Source of the DNA: an uncultured Prevotella sp.
GTDB lineage: Bacteria; Bacteroidota; Bacteroidia; Bacteroidales; Bacteroidaceae
Length of the DNA stretch: 12,788 nt
Assembly (NCBI GenBank): GCA_900552675.1
Contig: USAI01000070.1
Span: forward strand, 1 to 12,788
Direction: 5' to 3'
Numbering within the stretch: position 1 is the first letter of the stretch; each line of letters opens with the position of its first letter. Of the stretch, positions 1 through 7,766 are shown piece after piece. The notes below the pieces were generated by a model, which saw nothing but the letters and a program-made list of their open reading frames with translations, had not been told where the DNA came from and searched no databases. The translations under genes and the position numbers were made by a program.

Positions 1-1
1 T

Positions 2-1645
2 GTAAAGAAGTGTGAGATGACGTTGCCCAAACGTTCCGACGTAAACTTTGTTGAAGATATGAAGATTGTGCAGGAATACACTAAGTTGCCATCGGGCGAT
101 TGGGTGCTCACCACCGATGATATGACGGCCGAGATACGCATTAACAAGTGGATACACGAAGCCCTTGTCACGCGTACCACGCGCTTAAGCGATTATGCCT
201 TCGACGATTTGCCGAACAAACTGTTTAAAGGTAAGGCAAAGGTGCGGCATGAGGCCGATGCAATGATACGCGACGACGAGTTTTGGAATCAATATCGAGC
301 GGTAGATTTGACGAAGGGCGAGTCGTCAATGAATGCATTTATACATAGGATGGAGCAGTCGAAAAACTTTAAATGGCTGCTGTTTGGTATTCGTGCATTG
401 TTTGAAAACTATGTAGAGACAGGCTCGTCGCGCACCAAGAGTAAGTTCGATTTCGGACCTATCAACACCGTTATATCTAAAAACTTTGTTGATAGCTACC
501 GCTTCCGTGTCAGTGGTCGTACCTCGGCCAACCTAAACCCACACCTGTTCTGGAAAGGTTATTATGCTTATGGCACCAGTTCGAAGAAACATTATTATGG
601 TTCAGAGGTGACGTATAGCTTGAATAAAAAGAAGAATGTGCCGTTCGAGTTTCCTCAGCGCAACATTACGTTTGAAAGTTCTAACGATGTGATGTCGCCT
701 TCTGACAAATATCTTATCCATAACAAGGATAACATCTTTATGACCTTCCGTACCACTGAAGTGAAGCAGATGTACTTCTACAACCGACAGAAGCTGAGCT
801 TTATGTACGAAACCGATTGGGGATTAAGCTTCAATACGGCCCTGAAGGCCGAGAGCAATCGACCCACTGGCGACTTGATTTTCAAGAAGTTGCCTACGGT
901 TGAACAGGCTGCTGATGGCACCGATCCAGGTTTAGTGAACCGTATTCGTACCACCGAGTGGAGTGTGGGCTTGCGTTATTGTCCTGGACAAACCTATATT
1001 AACACGAAGCAGCAACGCTTGCCCGTCAACCTCGATGCGCCCGAGTTTACCCTCAATCACACCATGGGTATTCAGAATTTCTTGGGCGGACAGTATAAGC
1101 TCAACCTTACCACAATGGGTATATACAAGCGTTTCTGGTTAGGCACATGGGGATATGTTGACACGCACCTTAATGGTGGCGCTCAGTGGAACAAAGTGCC
1201 GTTCCCATTACTCATCATGCCTCCCACCAACCTTACCTACTTCGAGCTTGAAAATACTTTCAGTATGATGAAGAACATGGAGTTTCTGTCTGACCGTTAT
1301 GCCTATGCATCGGTGTCGTGGGATATCAGCGGAAAACTGCTTAACCGCGTGCCGCTATTGAAACATCTCAAGTGGCGCGAGTATGTGGCCGTGAAGGGAA
1401 TGTGGAGCACCCTTACTGATAAGAATAACCCCATGTTGGCTCAAAATGCCAACGACCCATTGCTGATGCAGTTCCCTGCCGAGTCGCGTGTGATGGATAA
1501 GAAGACACCCTATGTTGAGATTGTGGCTGGTGTGCACAATATCTTCAAATTCTTTGGTGTTGACTATGTTCGTCGTCTCACCTACATCAACGAGCCAGGC
1601 ATCCACCGCAATGGTGTGCGCTTCAGCTTTATGCTTAGCTTCTAA
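2..1645 (+). CDS. DUF5686 family outer-membrane protein, C-terminal part (5' end outside window)
   Basis: The reading frame is open to the left edge of the window, where codons for V-K-K-C-E precede the first Met at 17. The gene therefore almost certainly begins upstream, and the 542 residues from that Met are a C-terminal fragment; family members are usually around 800 residues, with an N-terminal carboxypeptidase-like regulatory domain. The stretch around residues 140-215 has the family pattern: FDFGPINTVIS, then a GRTSANLNPHLFWKGYYAYG segment followed by a YSLNKKK-EFP segment. The rest alternates polar and aromatic residues as transmembrane beta strands do. The protein ends in RFSFMLSF with a terminal Phe, the usual signal for BAM-dependent insertion. 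I infer an outer-membrane beta barrel; the function of the family is not established. It is followed after 17 nt by a terminator-like hairpin, so it is probably the last gene of its transcript. Family call is confident; the role is unknown. Confidence 0.85.
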   Translation, partial: VKKCEMTLPKRSDVNFVEDMKIVQEYTKLPSGDWVLTTDDMTAEIRINKWIHEALVTRTTRLSDYAFDDLPNKLFKGKAKVRHEADAMIRDDEFWNQYRAVDLTKGESSMNAFIHRMEQSKNFKWLLFGIRALFENYVETGSSRTKSKFDFGPINTVISKNFVDSYRFRVSGRTSANLNPHLFWKGYYAYGTSSKKHYYGSEVTYSLNKKKNVPFEFPQRNITFESSNDVMSPSDKYLIHNKDNIFMTFRTTEVKQMYFYNRQKLSFMYETDWGLSFNTALKAESNRPTGDLIFKKLPTVEQAADGTDPGLVNRIRTTEWSVGLRYCPGQTYINTKQQRLPVNLDAPEFTLNHTMGIQNFLGGQYKLNLTTMGIYKRFWLGTWGYVDTHLNGGAQWNKVPFPLLIMPPTNLTYFELENTFSMMKNMEFLSDRYAYASVSWDISGKLLNRVPLLKHLKWREYVAVKGMWSTLTDKNNPMLAQNANDPLLMQFPAESRVMDKKTPYVEIVAGVHNIFKFFGVDYVRRLTYINEPGIHRNGVRFSFMLSF

Positions 1646-1662
1646 TATAGAAAAAACGATAT

Positions 1663-1710
1663 GTCAGTGGCGCAAATGCTTTTGCATGTGCCACTGACTT
1701 TGTCCTTTAT
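1663..1710 (+). terminator. Probable intrinsic terminator after the DUF5686 gene
   Basis: The arms GTCAGTGGC (1663-1671) and GCCACTGAC (1690-1698) pair perfectly, and the stem can extend inward by a G-U pair and two further pairs toward an A/T-rich loop. The downstream tail (TTTGTCCTTTAT) is only moderately T-rich, so termination may be partial. Its place 17 nt after the stop codon supports the call. Confidence 0.6.
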
Positions 1711-1730
1711 ATGCCCCTCTGCTAAACGCA

Positions 1731-1762
1731 CCCCATTTAACGGTATCCCCATTTAATGGCAT
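1731..1762 (+). repeat. Two tandem 16-nt repeats upstream of the response regulator gene
   Basis: Two adjacent copies of CCCCATTTAAYGGYAT lie at 1731-1746 and 1747-1762, differing at two positions (C1741/T1757 and T1744/C1760). They end 40 nt before the start codon of the regulator. They could be a binding site for a regulator, or a simple duplication; the sequence alone does not decide. Confidence 0.6.
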
Positions 1763-1802
1763 CCCATCCCACCCCAACAACAAACAACACACAACACACA
1801 TT

Positions 1803-2444
1803 ATGACAGAAGTATATATTGCCGACCGCCAAGACATCACCCGTGCCGGATTGCAGTATGTCTTAGAACGTATTGACGGCGTGCACAGCACCTGTGCTGC
1901 CGATAAAGAACAGCTGTTGAGGCTGTTACCTCTCGACACCCATTGCGTGGTAGTGGTCGATTATACCTTATTCGACTTCAACGACGTTACCGAAATGCTT
2001 ATCGTGAGCCAACGTGTGCCCAAGGTGCATTGGATAATCTTCAGCGAAGATCTCAGTATCGACTTTGCTAAACAGCTCGTCATGTCAAGCACCGCTTTCA
2101 GCATTGTGATGAAAGAGTCGCCATTAAACGAGATACACGAGGCTCTGCAGTATGCCTTACGTGGGCAGCGCTTCATCTGTCAGCATATGGCCGAGATGCT
2201 ATTAGCGCCTTCGGCCCCCTCTGACGAGCAAGTAAACCTTACCAAGACCGAGATTGAAATACTGAAATGTATAGCCTTAGGCATGACCACCAAAGAAATT
2301 GCCGAGAAGCGTTTCTCCAGTTTTCACACCATCAATACTCATCGCAAAAACATCTTTCGCAAGTTGGGCGTAAACAATGTGCACGAGGCCACCAAGTATG
2401 CTTTAAGGGCGGGCTTGGTCGACAGTGCTGAGTATTATATCTGA
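1803..2444 (+). CDS. LuxR/NarL-family response regulator transcription factor
   Basis: The 213-residue length is typical of NarL-type regulators. Residues 1-120 form a receiver domain. The acidic pair D8 and D11 (ADRQD), the phospho-acceptor D53 (VVVVDY), S81 after strand 4 and K104 (VMKES) are all present, so phosphorylation looks possible although the rest of the domain is divergent. Residues 145-205 form a LuxR-type helix-turn-helix (LTKTEIEILKCIALGMTTKE, then a segment ending NIFRKLGVNN), including the TxxEIA and THRKNI recognition-helix pattern. It should bind DNA as a dimer. No histidine kinase is seen next to it, so it is an orphan here, and its target genes are unknown. The ATG at 1803 follows an unusual C/A-only leader and is the natural start. 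No convincing -7 box was found upstream. Family call is firm; the regulon cannot be named. Confidence 0.9.
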   Translation: MTEVYIADRQDITRAGLQYVLERIDGVHSTCAADKEQLLRLLPLDTHCVVVVDYTLFDFNDVTEMLIVSQRVPKVHWIIFSEDLSIDFAKQLVMSSTAFSIVMKESPLNEIHEALQYALRGQRFICQHMAEMLLAPSAPSDEQVNLTKTEIEILKCIALGMTTKEIAEKRFSSFHTINTHRKNIFRKLGVNNVHEATKYALRAGLVDSAEYYI

Positions 2445-2502
2445 TTTGCTGTAATTTAAGTTAAATTATTACAGTCTGCACACTCGTATGTGATATTTTT
2501 GC

Positions 2503-2510
2503 TAAATTTG
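2503..2510 (+). promoter_or_regulatory. Candidate Bacteroidota -7 promoter box before the M3 peptidase gene
   Basis: TAAATTTG matches the TAnnTTTG -7 consensus of the primary sigma factor of Bacteroidota and lies 26 nt before the ATG at 2537. No good TTTG-like -33 element is seen at the expected spacing, so this is a half-supported promoter. It would drive the peptidase and probably the genes after it. Confidence 0.55.
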
Positions 2511-2536
2511 CAGTAAATATATTTTAGTACATTAGA

Positions 2537-4615
2537 ATGTGTAAAATGAGTAACGAGGCAGTAACGCGAACGAACCCCTTCTTTGAAACATACGATACAC
2601 CGCACAGCACCGTGCCGTTCCATCGAATACAGTTATCCGATTATGAGGAAGCATTTTTGGAAGGTATCCGTCGCGATGATGAAGAGATAGAGAAAACGGT
2701 AAACGACCCCGCCGAACCAACATTTGAAAACACCATAGCCCGTGTTGACACCAGCAAGGGCGAACATTATTATGACTTGCTTGATCGCGTGTCGAATGTC
2801 TTCTCGTGCATGCTTAGTGCCGAGACCTGTGACGAGCTTGATGCGTTGGCACAGAAGATGAGTCCGATACTGACCAAACATTCAAACGATGTGCGTTTGA
2901 ACAAGAAGCTTTTTGAGCGTATCAAGCATGTTTACAACCACCATCGCGAGTTGAACCCCGAAGAGCAAATGTTGCTCGATACCTGCTACGACGGATTTGT
3001 GCGTAGCGGCGCTCTGCTTGATGAGGCAGGAAAAGAGCGCTTACGTGCCCTCACTGAAGAGGCCAGTATGCTTTCGTTACAGTTCTCACAAAACCTGTTG
3101 AAAGAGAACAAAGCCTTCAAACTGCATATCACTGATAAAGCCCAGCTCGATGGCCTGCCCGACACCGCCATTGAAGCGGCCGCACAAACCGCTCGTGAAG
3201 AAGAGCAAGAGGGATGGATCTTTACCCTCGACTTCCCCAGCTATTCACCATTCATGACTTACAGCACCCAGCGCGACTTGCGTCGTGAGCTGTATATGGC
3301 CAAAAACACCGAGTGTACACACGACAATGCAGAAAATAACCTGCAGATATGCCAGCGCCTGGTGAACCTTCGTCGCGAGATAGCGCAGCTGTTAGGTTCT
3401 GAAACCTATGCCGACTATGTGTTGAAACATCGCATGGCCAGCAATGTTGACAATGTATATAAGCTTCTCAACGATTTGATCGATGCCTATCATCCTACCG
3501 CTGAGAAAGAGGTGTACGAGATTACCGAGATAGCTCGCAAGCTTGAAGGCGATAGTTTTGAGGTGCAACCTTGGGACTTTAGTTTCTATTCGCACAAGTT
3601 GCAGATGGAACGTTACAATCTTGATGCCGAGATGTTGCGACCCTATTTCGAGCTGAAGAACGTTATTCGTGGCGTGTTTGGCTTAGCCACAACCCTTTAT
3701 GGCATCACCTTCCGCGAGAACACCGACATACCCGTTTATCATCCCGATGTTAAAGCCTACGAGGTGTTTGACAAAGATGGTAGCTATCTTGCTGTGCTTT
3801 ATGCCGACTTCTATCCCCGCAAGGGCAAGCAAGGTGGAGCATGGATGACCGAGTTTCAAGGACAATGGATTGACCGCAAGGGCAACAACGTTCGCCCCCA
3901 CGTCAGCGTGGTGATGAACTTTACCAAGCCTACCGCCGAAAAGCCCGCCTTGCTCACACTGGGTGAGGTTGAAACCTTCTTGCACGAGTTTGGGCACGCC
4001 TTGCACGGCATGTTTGCCAACACCCGCTTTGAGAGCCTTAGTGGCACCAACGTATGGTGGGACTTTGTCGAGCTGCCCTCGCAGTTTATGGAAAACTATG
4101 CGGTAGAGAAAGACTTCTTGCGCACCTTTGCCGTACACTATAAAACGGGCGAGCCCATTCCCGACGACCTTATCAATCGCATTGTGAAGAGTCGCAACTT
4201 TATGGCTGCCTATGGCTGCTTGCGTCAGGTTAGCTTTGGTCTTCTTGATATGGCCTATTATACACAGAAACAACCCTTCACGCAAGACATCATTCCCTTT
4301 GAGAAGGAAGCCTGGAAACGTGCCATGGTGTTGCCCCAGCTGCCCGACACCTGCATGACGGTGCAGTTCAGCCACATTATGTCGGGCGGATATGCCGCTG
4401 GTTATTATAGCTATAAATGGGCCGAGGTGCTCGACGCCGACGCCTTCAGCGTGTTCCGCAAGACGGGCATCTTCAATAAAGATACGGCGCAGCGTTTCAG
4501 AGATTGCATCTTGTCGAAGGGTGGTACCGAGCATCCCATGACACTCTACAAGCGTTTCCGCGGACAAGAACCTACCATTGACGCATTATTAGAAAGAAAT
4601 GGCATCAAACGATAA
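2537..4615 (+). CDS. dcp: M3 family zinc metallopeptidase (peptidyl-dipeptidase Dcp type)
   Basis: The 692-residue protein has the size and layout of the thimet oligopeptidase/Dcp family (M3A). The first two-thirds are mainly helical, and the catalytic part holds H483-E484-F485-G486-H487 with the third zinc ligand E512 in DFVELPSQ. The motif continues as HALHGMFA, and the following segment (FESLSGTNVWWDFVELPSQF) and the later GGYAAGYYSYKWAEVLDAD are typical of the family. It cleaves short peptides, releasing C-terminal dipeptides in the Dcp branch. No signal peptide is visible, so it is probably cytoplasmic and completes turnover of oligopeptides. A second in-frame ATG at 2546 (MSNEAVTRTNPFF) is an equally plausible start. 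Its 3' end overlaps the dCMP deaminase gene by 17 nt, pointing to one transcript. Family is certain; the Dcp rather than oligopeptidase A assignment is likely. Confidence 0.92.
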   Translation: MCKMSNEAVTRTNPFFETYDTPHSTVPFHRIQLSDYEEAFLEGIRRDDEEIEKTVNDPAEPTFENTIARVDTSKGEHYYDLLDRVSNVFSCMLSAETCDELDALAQKMSPILTKHSNDVRLNKKLFERIKHVYNHHRELNPEEQMLLDTCYDGFVRSGALLDEAGKERLRALTEEASMLSLQFSQNLLKENKAFKLHITDKAQLDGLPDTAIEAAAQTAREEEQEGWIFTLDFPSYSPFMTYSTQRDLRRELYMAKNTECTHDNAENNLQICQRLVNLRREIAQLLGSETYADYVLKHRMASNVDNVYKLLNDLIDAYHPTAEKEVYEITEIARKLEGDSFEVQPWDFSFYSHKLQMERYNLDAEMLRPYFELKNVIRGVFGLATTLYGITFRENTDIPVYHPDVKAYEVFDKDGSYLAVLYADFYPRKGKQGGAWMTEFQGQWIDRKGNNVRPHVSVVMNFTKPTAEKPALLTLGEVETFLHEFGHALHGMFANTRFESLSGTNVWWDFVELPSQFMENYAVEKDFLRTFAVHYKTGEPIPDDLINRIVKSRNFMAAYGCLRQVSFGLLDMAYYTQKQPFTQDIIPFEKEAWKRAMVLPQLPDTCMTVQFSHIMSGGYAAGYYSYKWAEVLDADAFSVFRKTGIFNKDTAQRFRDCILSKGGTEHPMTLYKRFRGQEPTIDALLERNGIKR

Positions 4616-5066
4616 AAAACAAGTGGCCCTCGACCAGCGCTATTTGCGTATGGCTCGCATTTGGGCAGAAAACAGCTATTGCCAACGCCGCAAGGTGGGC
4701 GCCCTCGTTGTGAAAGACAAAATGATTATCAGCGATGGCTACAACGGCACGCCCAGCGGTTTTGAGAACGTGTGCGAAGACGCCGATAACGTTACCAAGC
4801 CCTATGTGCTACACGCCGAGGCCAACGCCATCACTAAGTTGGCGCGCAGCAACAACAATAGCGATGGCTCAACGCTGTATATCACCGACTCGCCTTGTAT
4901 TGAATGTGCCAAACTAATTATTCAGGCTGGCATCAAGCGTGTTGTGTTTGCACAGAAGTATCGTTTGGTTGATGGGCTTGAATTGTTACAACGTGCCAAT
5001 ATTGAGCTATTGCACATCAATCCTGATGAGCCCGATGCTGAGGCTGCTGTTTACCCAAACGATTAA
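4599..5066 (+). CDS. Deoxycytidylate (dCMP) deaminase family protein
   Basis: The 155-residue protein has the zinc-dependent deaminase signature: H72-A-E74-A-N-A supplies one zinc ligand and the proton-shuttling Glu, and P99-C100-I-E-C103 supplies the two Cys ligands. The N-terminal segment, with RRKVGALVVKD, GYNGTPSG and an extra C59, is that of dCMP deaminases and the related ComEB family rather than cytidine deaminase. The expected reaction is dCMP to dUMP plus ammonia, feeding thymidylate synthesis in the cytoplasm. The ATG at 4599 lies inside the last codons of the M3 peptidase gene in another frame, a 17-nt overlap that suggests coupled translation. The cyclo-ligase two genes downstream also serves one-carbon and thymidylate metabolism, although the physical grouping may be incidental. 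Family is certain; the exact substrate is inferred. Confidence 0.92.
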   Translation: MASNDKKQVALDQRYLRMARIWAENSYCQRRKVGALVVKDKMIISDGYNGTPSGFENVCEDADNVTKPYVLHAEANAITKLARSNNNSDGSTLYITDSPCIECAKLIIQAGIKRVVFAQKYRLVDGLELLQRANIELLHINPDEPDAEAAVYPND

Positions 5067-5082
5067 GGGTAGAAGAACATGC

Positions 5083-5090
5083 TACATTTG
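5083..5090 (+). promoter_or_regulatory. Possible internal -7 box upstream of the S41 protease gene
   Basis: TACATTTG fits TAnnTTTG and lies 55 nt before the ATG at 5145, in the 78-nt gap after the dCMP deaminase gene. No matching -33 element is seen. It may give the protease gene its own transcription within the operon. Confidence 0.35.
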
Positions 5091-5144
5091 TGAGAGAACA
5101 TAGAAACATATATTGCGAAAACTAATATTTAGAATTGAGAAGAC

Positions 5145-6842
5145 ATGAATAAGTCGAACAGAATGATGCCGTTGCTCATGGCATTGTGCATTGTGGTAGG
5201 CATATTAATAGGTAATTTCTATGCCAACCACTTTTCGGGCAACCGTCTCAATATCATCAATTCGGGCAGCAACCGTCTGTCAAACCTCCTGCATATCATT
5301 GACGACCAATATGTTGATAAAGTAAATATCGACTCGTTGGTTGATAACGCTATACCCCTTATTCTATCCGAACTCGACCCCCATTCAGTGTATATCAGTG
5401 CACAGGATGCGCAAGCTGCCACCGACGATTTGAAAGGATCGTTCACAGGCATTGGTGTAGAGTTTAACATCCGCCAAGACACCATACACGTGCAAAATGT
5501 TATTAAGAACGGCCCCGCCGAACGTGCTGGTTTGTTGGCTGGCGACAAGATTGTGAGTGTTGATGGCAAACCCTTTGTTGGCAAGATTGTTACCAATCAA
5601 GAGGCCCAGCGCCGACTGAAAGGCCCTAAAGATACGAAGGTAAAAGTGGGCGTGATGCGTTATGGTTCGAAAAAGGTAAAAGAGTTTGTCATCACACGTG
5701 GCGACATTCCGCAGAAGAGCATCGCTGCCACCTATATGCTCGATGAGAAAACGGGCTACGTGCGCATCAAGAGCTTTGGCGAAACCACCTATCCCGAACT
5801 GCTTATTGCATTGGCACAGCTGTCAGAGCAGGGATTTCAAAATCTTGTTATCGACTTGCGCGACAACACCGGTGGCTATCTTACCTCGGCTATACAAATA
5901 GCCAACGAGTTCTTGGCTAAGAACAAACTGATTGTTTATACCCAAGGACGCAAGTCGCCGAAACAAGAATATCGTTCTGACGGTCATGGTTCATACCAAA
6001 AGATACCATTGGTGGTGCTCATTAACGAAGGGTCGGCCTCGTCGTCTGAAATCTTCGCTGGCGCTATGCAAGATAACGATCGTGCCACCATTATTGGTCG
6101 TCGCTCGTTTGGTAAAGGCTTGGTACAGCAGCAGATAGGGTTCCCCGATGGCAGCATTATACGCCTTACCATAGCCCGTTACTATACACCGTCGGGTCGA
6201 TGCATACAAAAACCCTACACCACGGGCGATGATAAAGATTATGAGCAAGACCTGCTGACACGTTACCAGCATGGCGAGTTCTTCTCACAAGACAGCATCA
6301 AGCACAGTGGCCCTGCTTATTATACGGGCAATGGTCGTAAGGTGTATGGCGGTGGAGGCATTACCCCCGACATCTTTGTTCCAGAAGATACGCTTAACGT
6401 TACCTCTTATTATAAGGAGGCCAGCATGAGCGGTCTTATCCTTCAGTTCGCCTTTACTTATACCGACGACAACCGTCTGAAGCTGAACAACTTTACTGAG
6501 ATGATGCAGCTGGCCAACTATCTTGTGAAGCAGAACACCGTCGACAAGTTTGCTACCTATGCCGATAAGCATGGCCTGAAGCGTCGGAACCTGATGATAC
6601 GCAAGTCGCACAAGCTGTTAGAGCGCTACATCAACAGTCGTATCATATATAATATTATGGACGAAAGCGCATGGAACCAGTATCTGAACCTAGACGATCC
6701 TGCCATCAACATGGCGCTGAAGGTGTTTCATAACCATGCGGCCTTCCCAAAGAAGCCAGCCACACCGTTAAACGACCATAGCGATAAACGTGTGGCATGG
6801 TCGAAAGAAGTGCGTAGCATGCGTCGTAGCATTAGAGCATAG
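5145..6842 (+). CDS. S41 family C-terminal processing peptidase with PDZ domain
   Basis: Residues 7-25 form a hydrophobic segment after a basic start (MNKSNR), serving as a signal peptide or membrane anchor, so the enzyme acts in the periplasm. A PDZ domain covers about residues 95-185, with the carboxylate-binding loop near GSFTGIGVEF and the GPAERAGLLAGDKIVSVDG core. The S41 catalytic domain follows: the nucleophile is S299 in NEGSASSSE, the general base is K324 in SFGKG, and Q328 completes the usual triad arrangement by alignment with Prc/CtpA. Such proteases trim or degrade envelope proteins from their C termini. A tail of about 150 residues after the catalytic core is helical and basic at the end (SMRRSIRA); its role is unknown. 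The ATG at 5145 is chosen because it gives a complete signal segment. The cyclo-ligase gene starts 36 nt downstream. Confidence 0.93.
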   Translation: MNKSNRMMPLLMALCIVVGILIGNFYANHFSGNRLNIINSGSNRLSNLLHIIDDQYVDKVNIDSLVDNAIPLILSELDPHSVYISAQDAQAATDDLKGSFTGIGVEFNIRQDTIHVQNVIKNGPAERAGLLAGDKIVSVDGKPFVGKIVTNQEAQRRLKGPKDTKVKVGVMRYGSKKVKEFVITRGDIPQKSIAATYMLDEKTGYVRIKSFGETTYPELLIALAQLSEQGFQNLVIDLRDNTGGYLTSAIQIANEFLAKNKLIVYTQGRKSPKQEYRSDGHGSYQKIPLVVLINEGSASSSEIFAGAMQDNDRATIIGRRSFGKGLVQQQIGFPDGSIIRLTIARYYTPSGRCIQKPYTTGDDKDYEQDLLTRYQHGEFFSQDSIKHSGPAYYTGNGRKVYGGGGITPDIFVPEDTLNVTSYYKEASMSGLILQFAFTYTDDNRLKLNNFTEMMQLANYLVKQNTVDKFATYADKHGLKRRNLMIRKSHKLLERYINSRIIYNIMDESAWNQYLNLDDPAINMALKVFHNHAAFPKKPATPLNDHSDKRVAWSKEVRSMRRSIRA

Positions 6843-6878
6843 ATGCACGAGCACATAACGAAAAGTGTGCGATGAATA

Positions 6879-7433
6879 ATGGATAAGAAAGAACTGAGAA
6901 AGACAATAAGAACAATGAAGCGACATTTCACCCAGCAACAGTTGGGCGAAATGTCGCTTCTTGCTATTCGCCAACTGTTGGCCAACGAGCATGTGCAGCG
7001 TGCCCAAACCGTAATGATGTATTGCTCATTGCCCGACGAGGTAGACACACGCCAAGCATTGCGCCAACTGATAGACGCGGGAAAACAAGTGGTGCTGCCC
7101 GTGGTGGTAGACGATTGCCACATGGTGTTGCGCCGTTATCATAGCGATGCCGATCTGTGCGAAGGTGCCTACCACATTCTTGAGCCTATGGGCCCCATGT
7201 TTGAAGCTGTAAATGACATTGATGTAGTGGTTGTGCCAGGTATGGCTTTTGATGTTGCTGGCCATAGGTTGGGTCGTGGCAAAGGTTATTACGACCGCTT
7301 TTTAGCTCGCTGCCCAAATGCTTGGCTGATAGGTATTTGTTTTGGTTTTCAGCTGTTGCCACAGGTGCCTATCGAGGCTACCGATGTGGTAATGAATGAG
7401 GTGATAGCTGCTGTTGATGATGTGTTGGGTTAA
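6879..7433 (+). CDS. 5-formyltetrahydrofolate cyclo-ligase
   Basis: The 184-residue protein is the normal length for this enzyme, also called methenyltetrahydrofolate synthetase. It performs the ATP-dependent conversion of 5-formyl-THF to 5,10-methenyl-THF, returning a storage or inhibitory folate to the active pool. Visible hallmarks are the basic N terminus KKELRKTIR (residues 3-11), DIDVVVVPGMAFD (113-125) and the nucleotide-binding loop LGRGKGYYDRFL (131-142), which is diagnostic. It is the last gene of the run that begins at 2537, 36 nt after the protease gene. Its stop codon overlaps that of the DUF721 gene on the other strand. Codons 14-27 are contained in a 44-nt near-perfect inverted repeat, which is unusual and may affect translation or RNA stability. 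Function is confident. Confidence 0.93.
   Translation: MDKKELRKTIRTMKRHFTQQQLGEMSLLAIRQLLANEHVQRAQTVMMYCSLPDEVDTRQALRQLIDAGKQVVLPVVVDDCHMVLRRYHSDADLCEGAYHILEPMGPMFEAVNDIDVVVVPGMAFDVAGHRLGRGKGYYDRFLARCPNAWLIGICFGFQLLPQVPIEATDVVMNEVIAAVDDVLG
6917..6960 (+). repeat. 44-nt near-perfect hairpin inside the cyclo-ligase coding start
   Basis: GAAGCGACATTT (6917-6928) is repeated exactly as its reverse complement at 6949-6960. Pairing continues inward with C6929-G6948, one A/C mismatch, then CCC-GGG, A-T, a G-U wobble and C-G, leaving the 4-nt loop AACA at 6937-6940. The structure begins 38 nt after the ATG. There is no T tract, so it is not a standard terminator. Confidence 0.85.
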
Positions 7434-7720
7434 TAAATGCGCACATCCATAATCACCACCGACCCTACCTGAGCGTTGAGGCGTTTTACCAATTGGCTAC
7501 GCATCATCGATAAATCTTGACGTAGGGCGGGGTTTGTTATTTTTACAAAGAGCGTTTGGTTTTTGATAAACTTGTCGCCAGTATATGCTGTAACCGTAGG
7601 GCCAGTAACCGTCTCCCATGCTGCTATAATGCGTTTTTGCAGCAAGGGCGTTTCCAGACCTTCGTCGCGCAGATACTTCTCCAGCAGGTCTTGTATGCTT
7701 TGAACGTTACGTCTAAACAT
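7430..7720 (-). CDS. DUF721 domain-containing protein
   Basis: The 96-residue protein matches small DUF721 proteins (DciA-like family): a helical start MFRRNVQSIQDLLEKYLRDE, then KRIIAAWETVTGP with the conserved W, and a mixed strand-helix segment (DKFIKNQTLFVKITNPALRQ, then MMRSQLVKRLN). Longer relatives of this family include DciA, which loads the replicative helicase; whether this short form does so is not known. Its gene follows recF on the same strand after 46 nt, the arrangement seen in many Bacteroidota, which suggests a link with replication or repair. The ATG at 7720 is preceded by an A-rich stretch. The stop overlaps the cyclo-ligase stop by 4 nt, with no terminator between the converging genes. 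Family call is good; molecular role is inferred. Confidence 0.85.
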   Translation of the reverse strand: MFRRNVQSIQDLLEKYLRDEGLETPLLQKRIIAAWETVTGPTVTAYTGDKFIKNQTLFVKITNPALRQDLSMMRSQLVKRLNAQVGSVVIMDVRIY

Positions 7721-7766
7721 TTTTTATTATTGTTTCTTAGGCTTTATGCTGTAACCCCATTTCTTT

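Noticed and set aside
3683..4567. A 294-codon open frame on the minus strand
   Set aside because: It lies entirely antisense to the catalytic half of the M3 peptidase, whose zinc motif and family layout are certain. Its composition is that of a mirror frame, and no domain is recognised.
6285..6611. A 108-codon minus-strand open frame
   Set aside because: It is antisense to the C-terminal region of the S41 protease and has no recognisable features.
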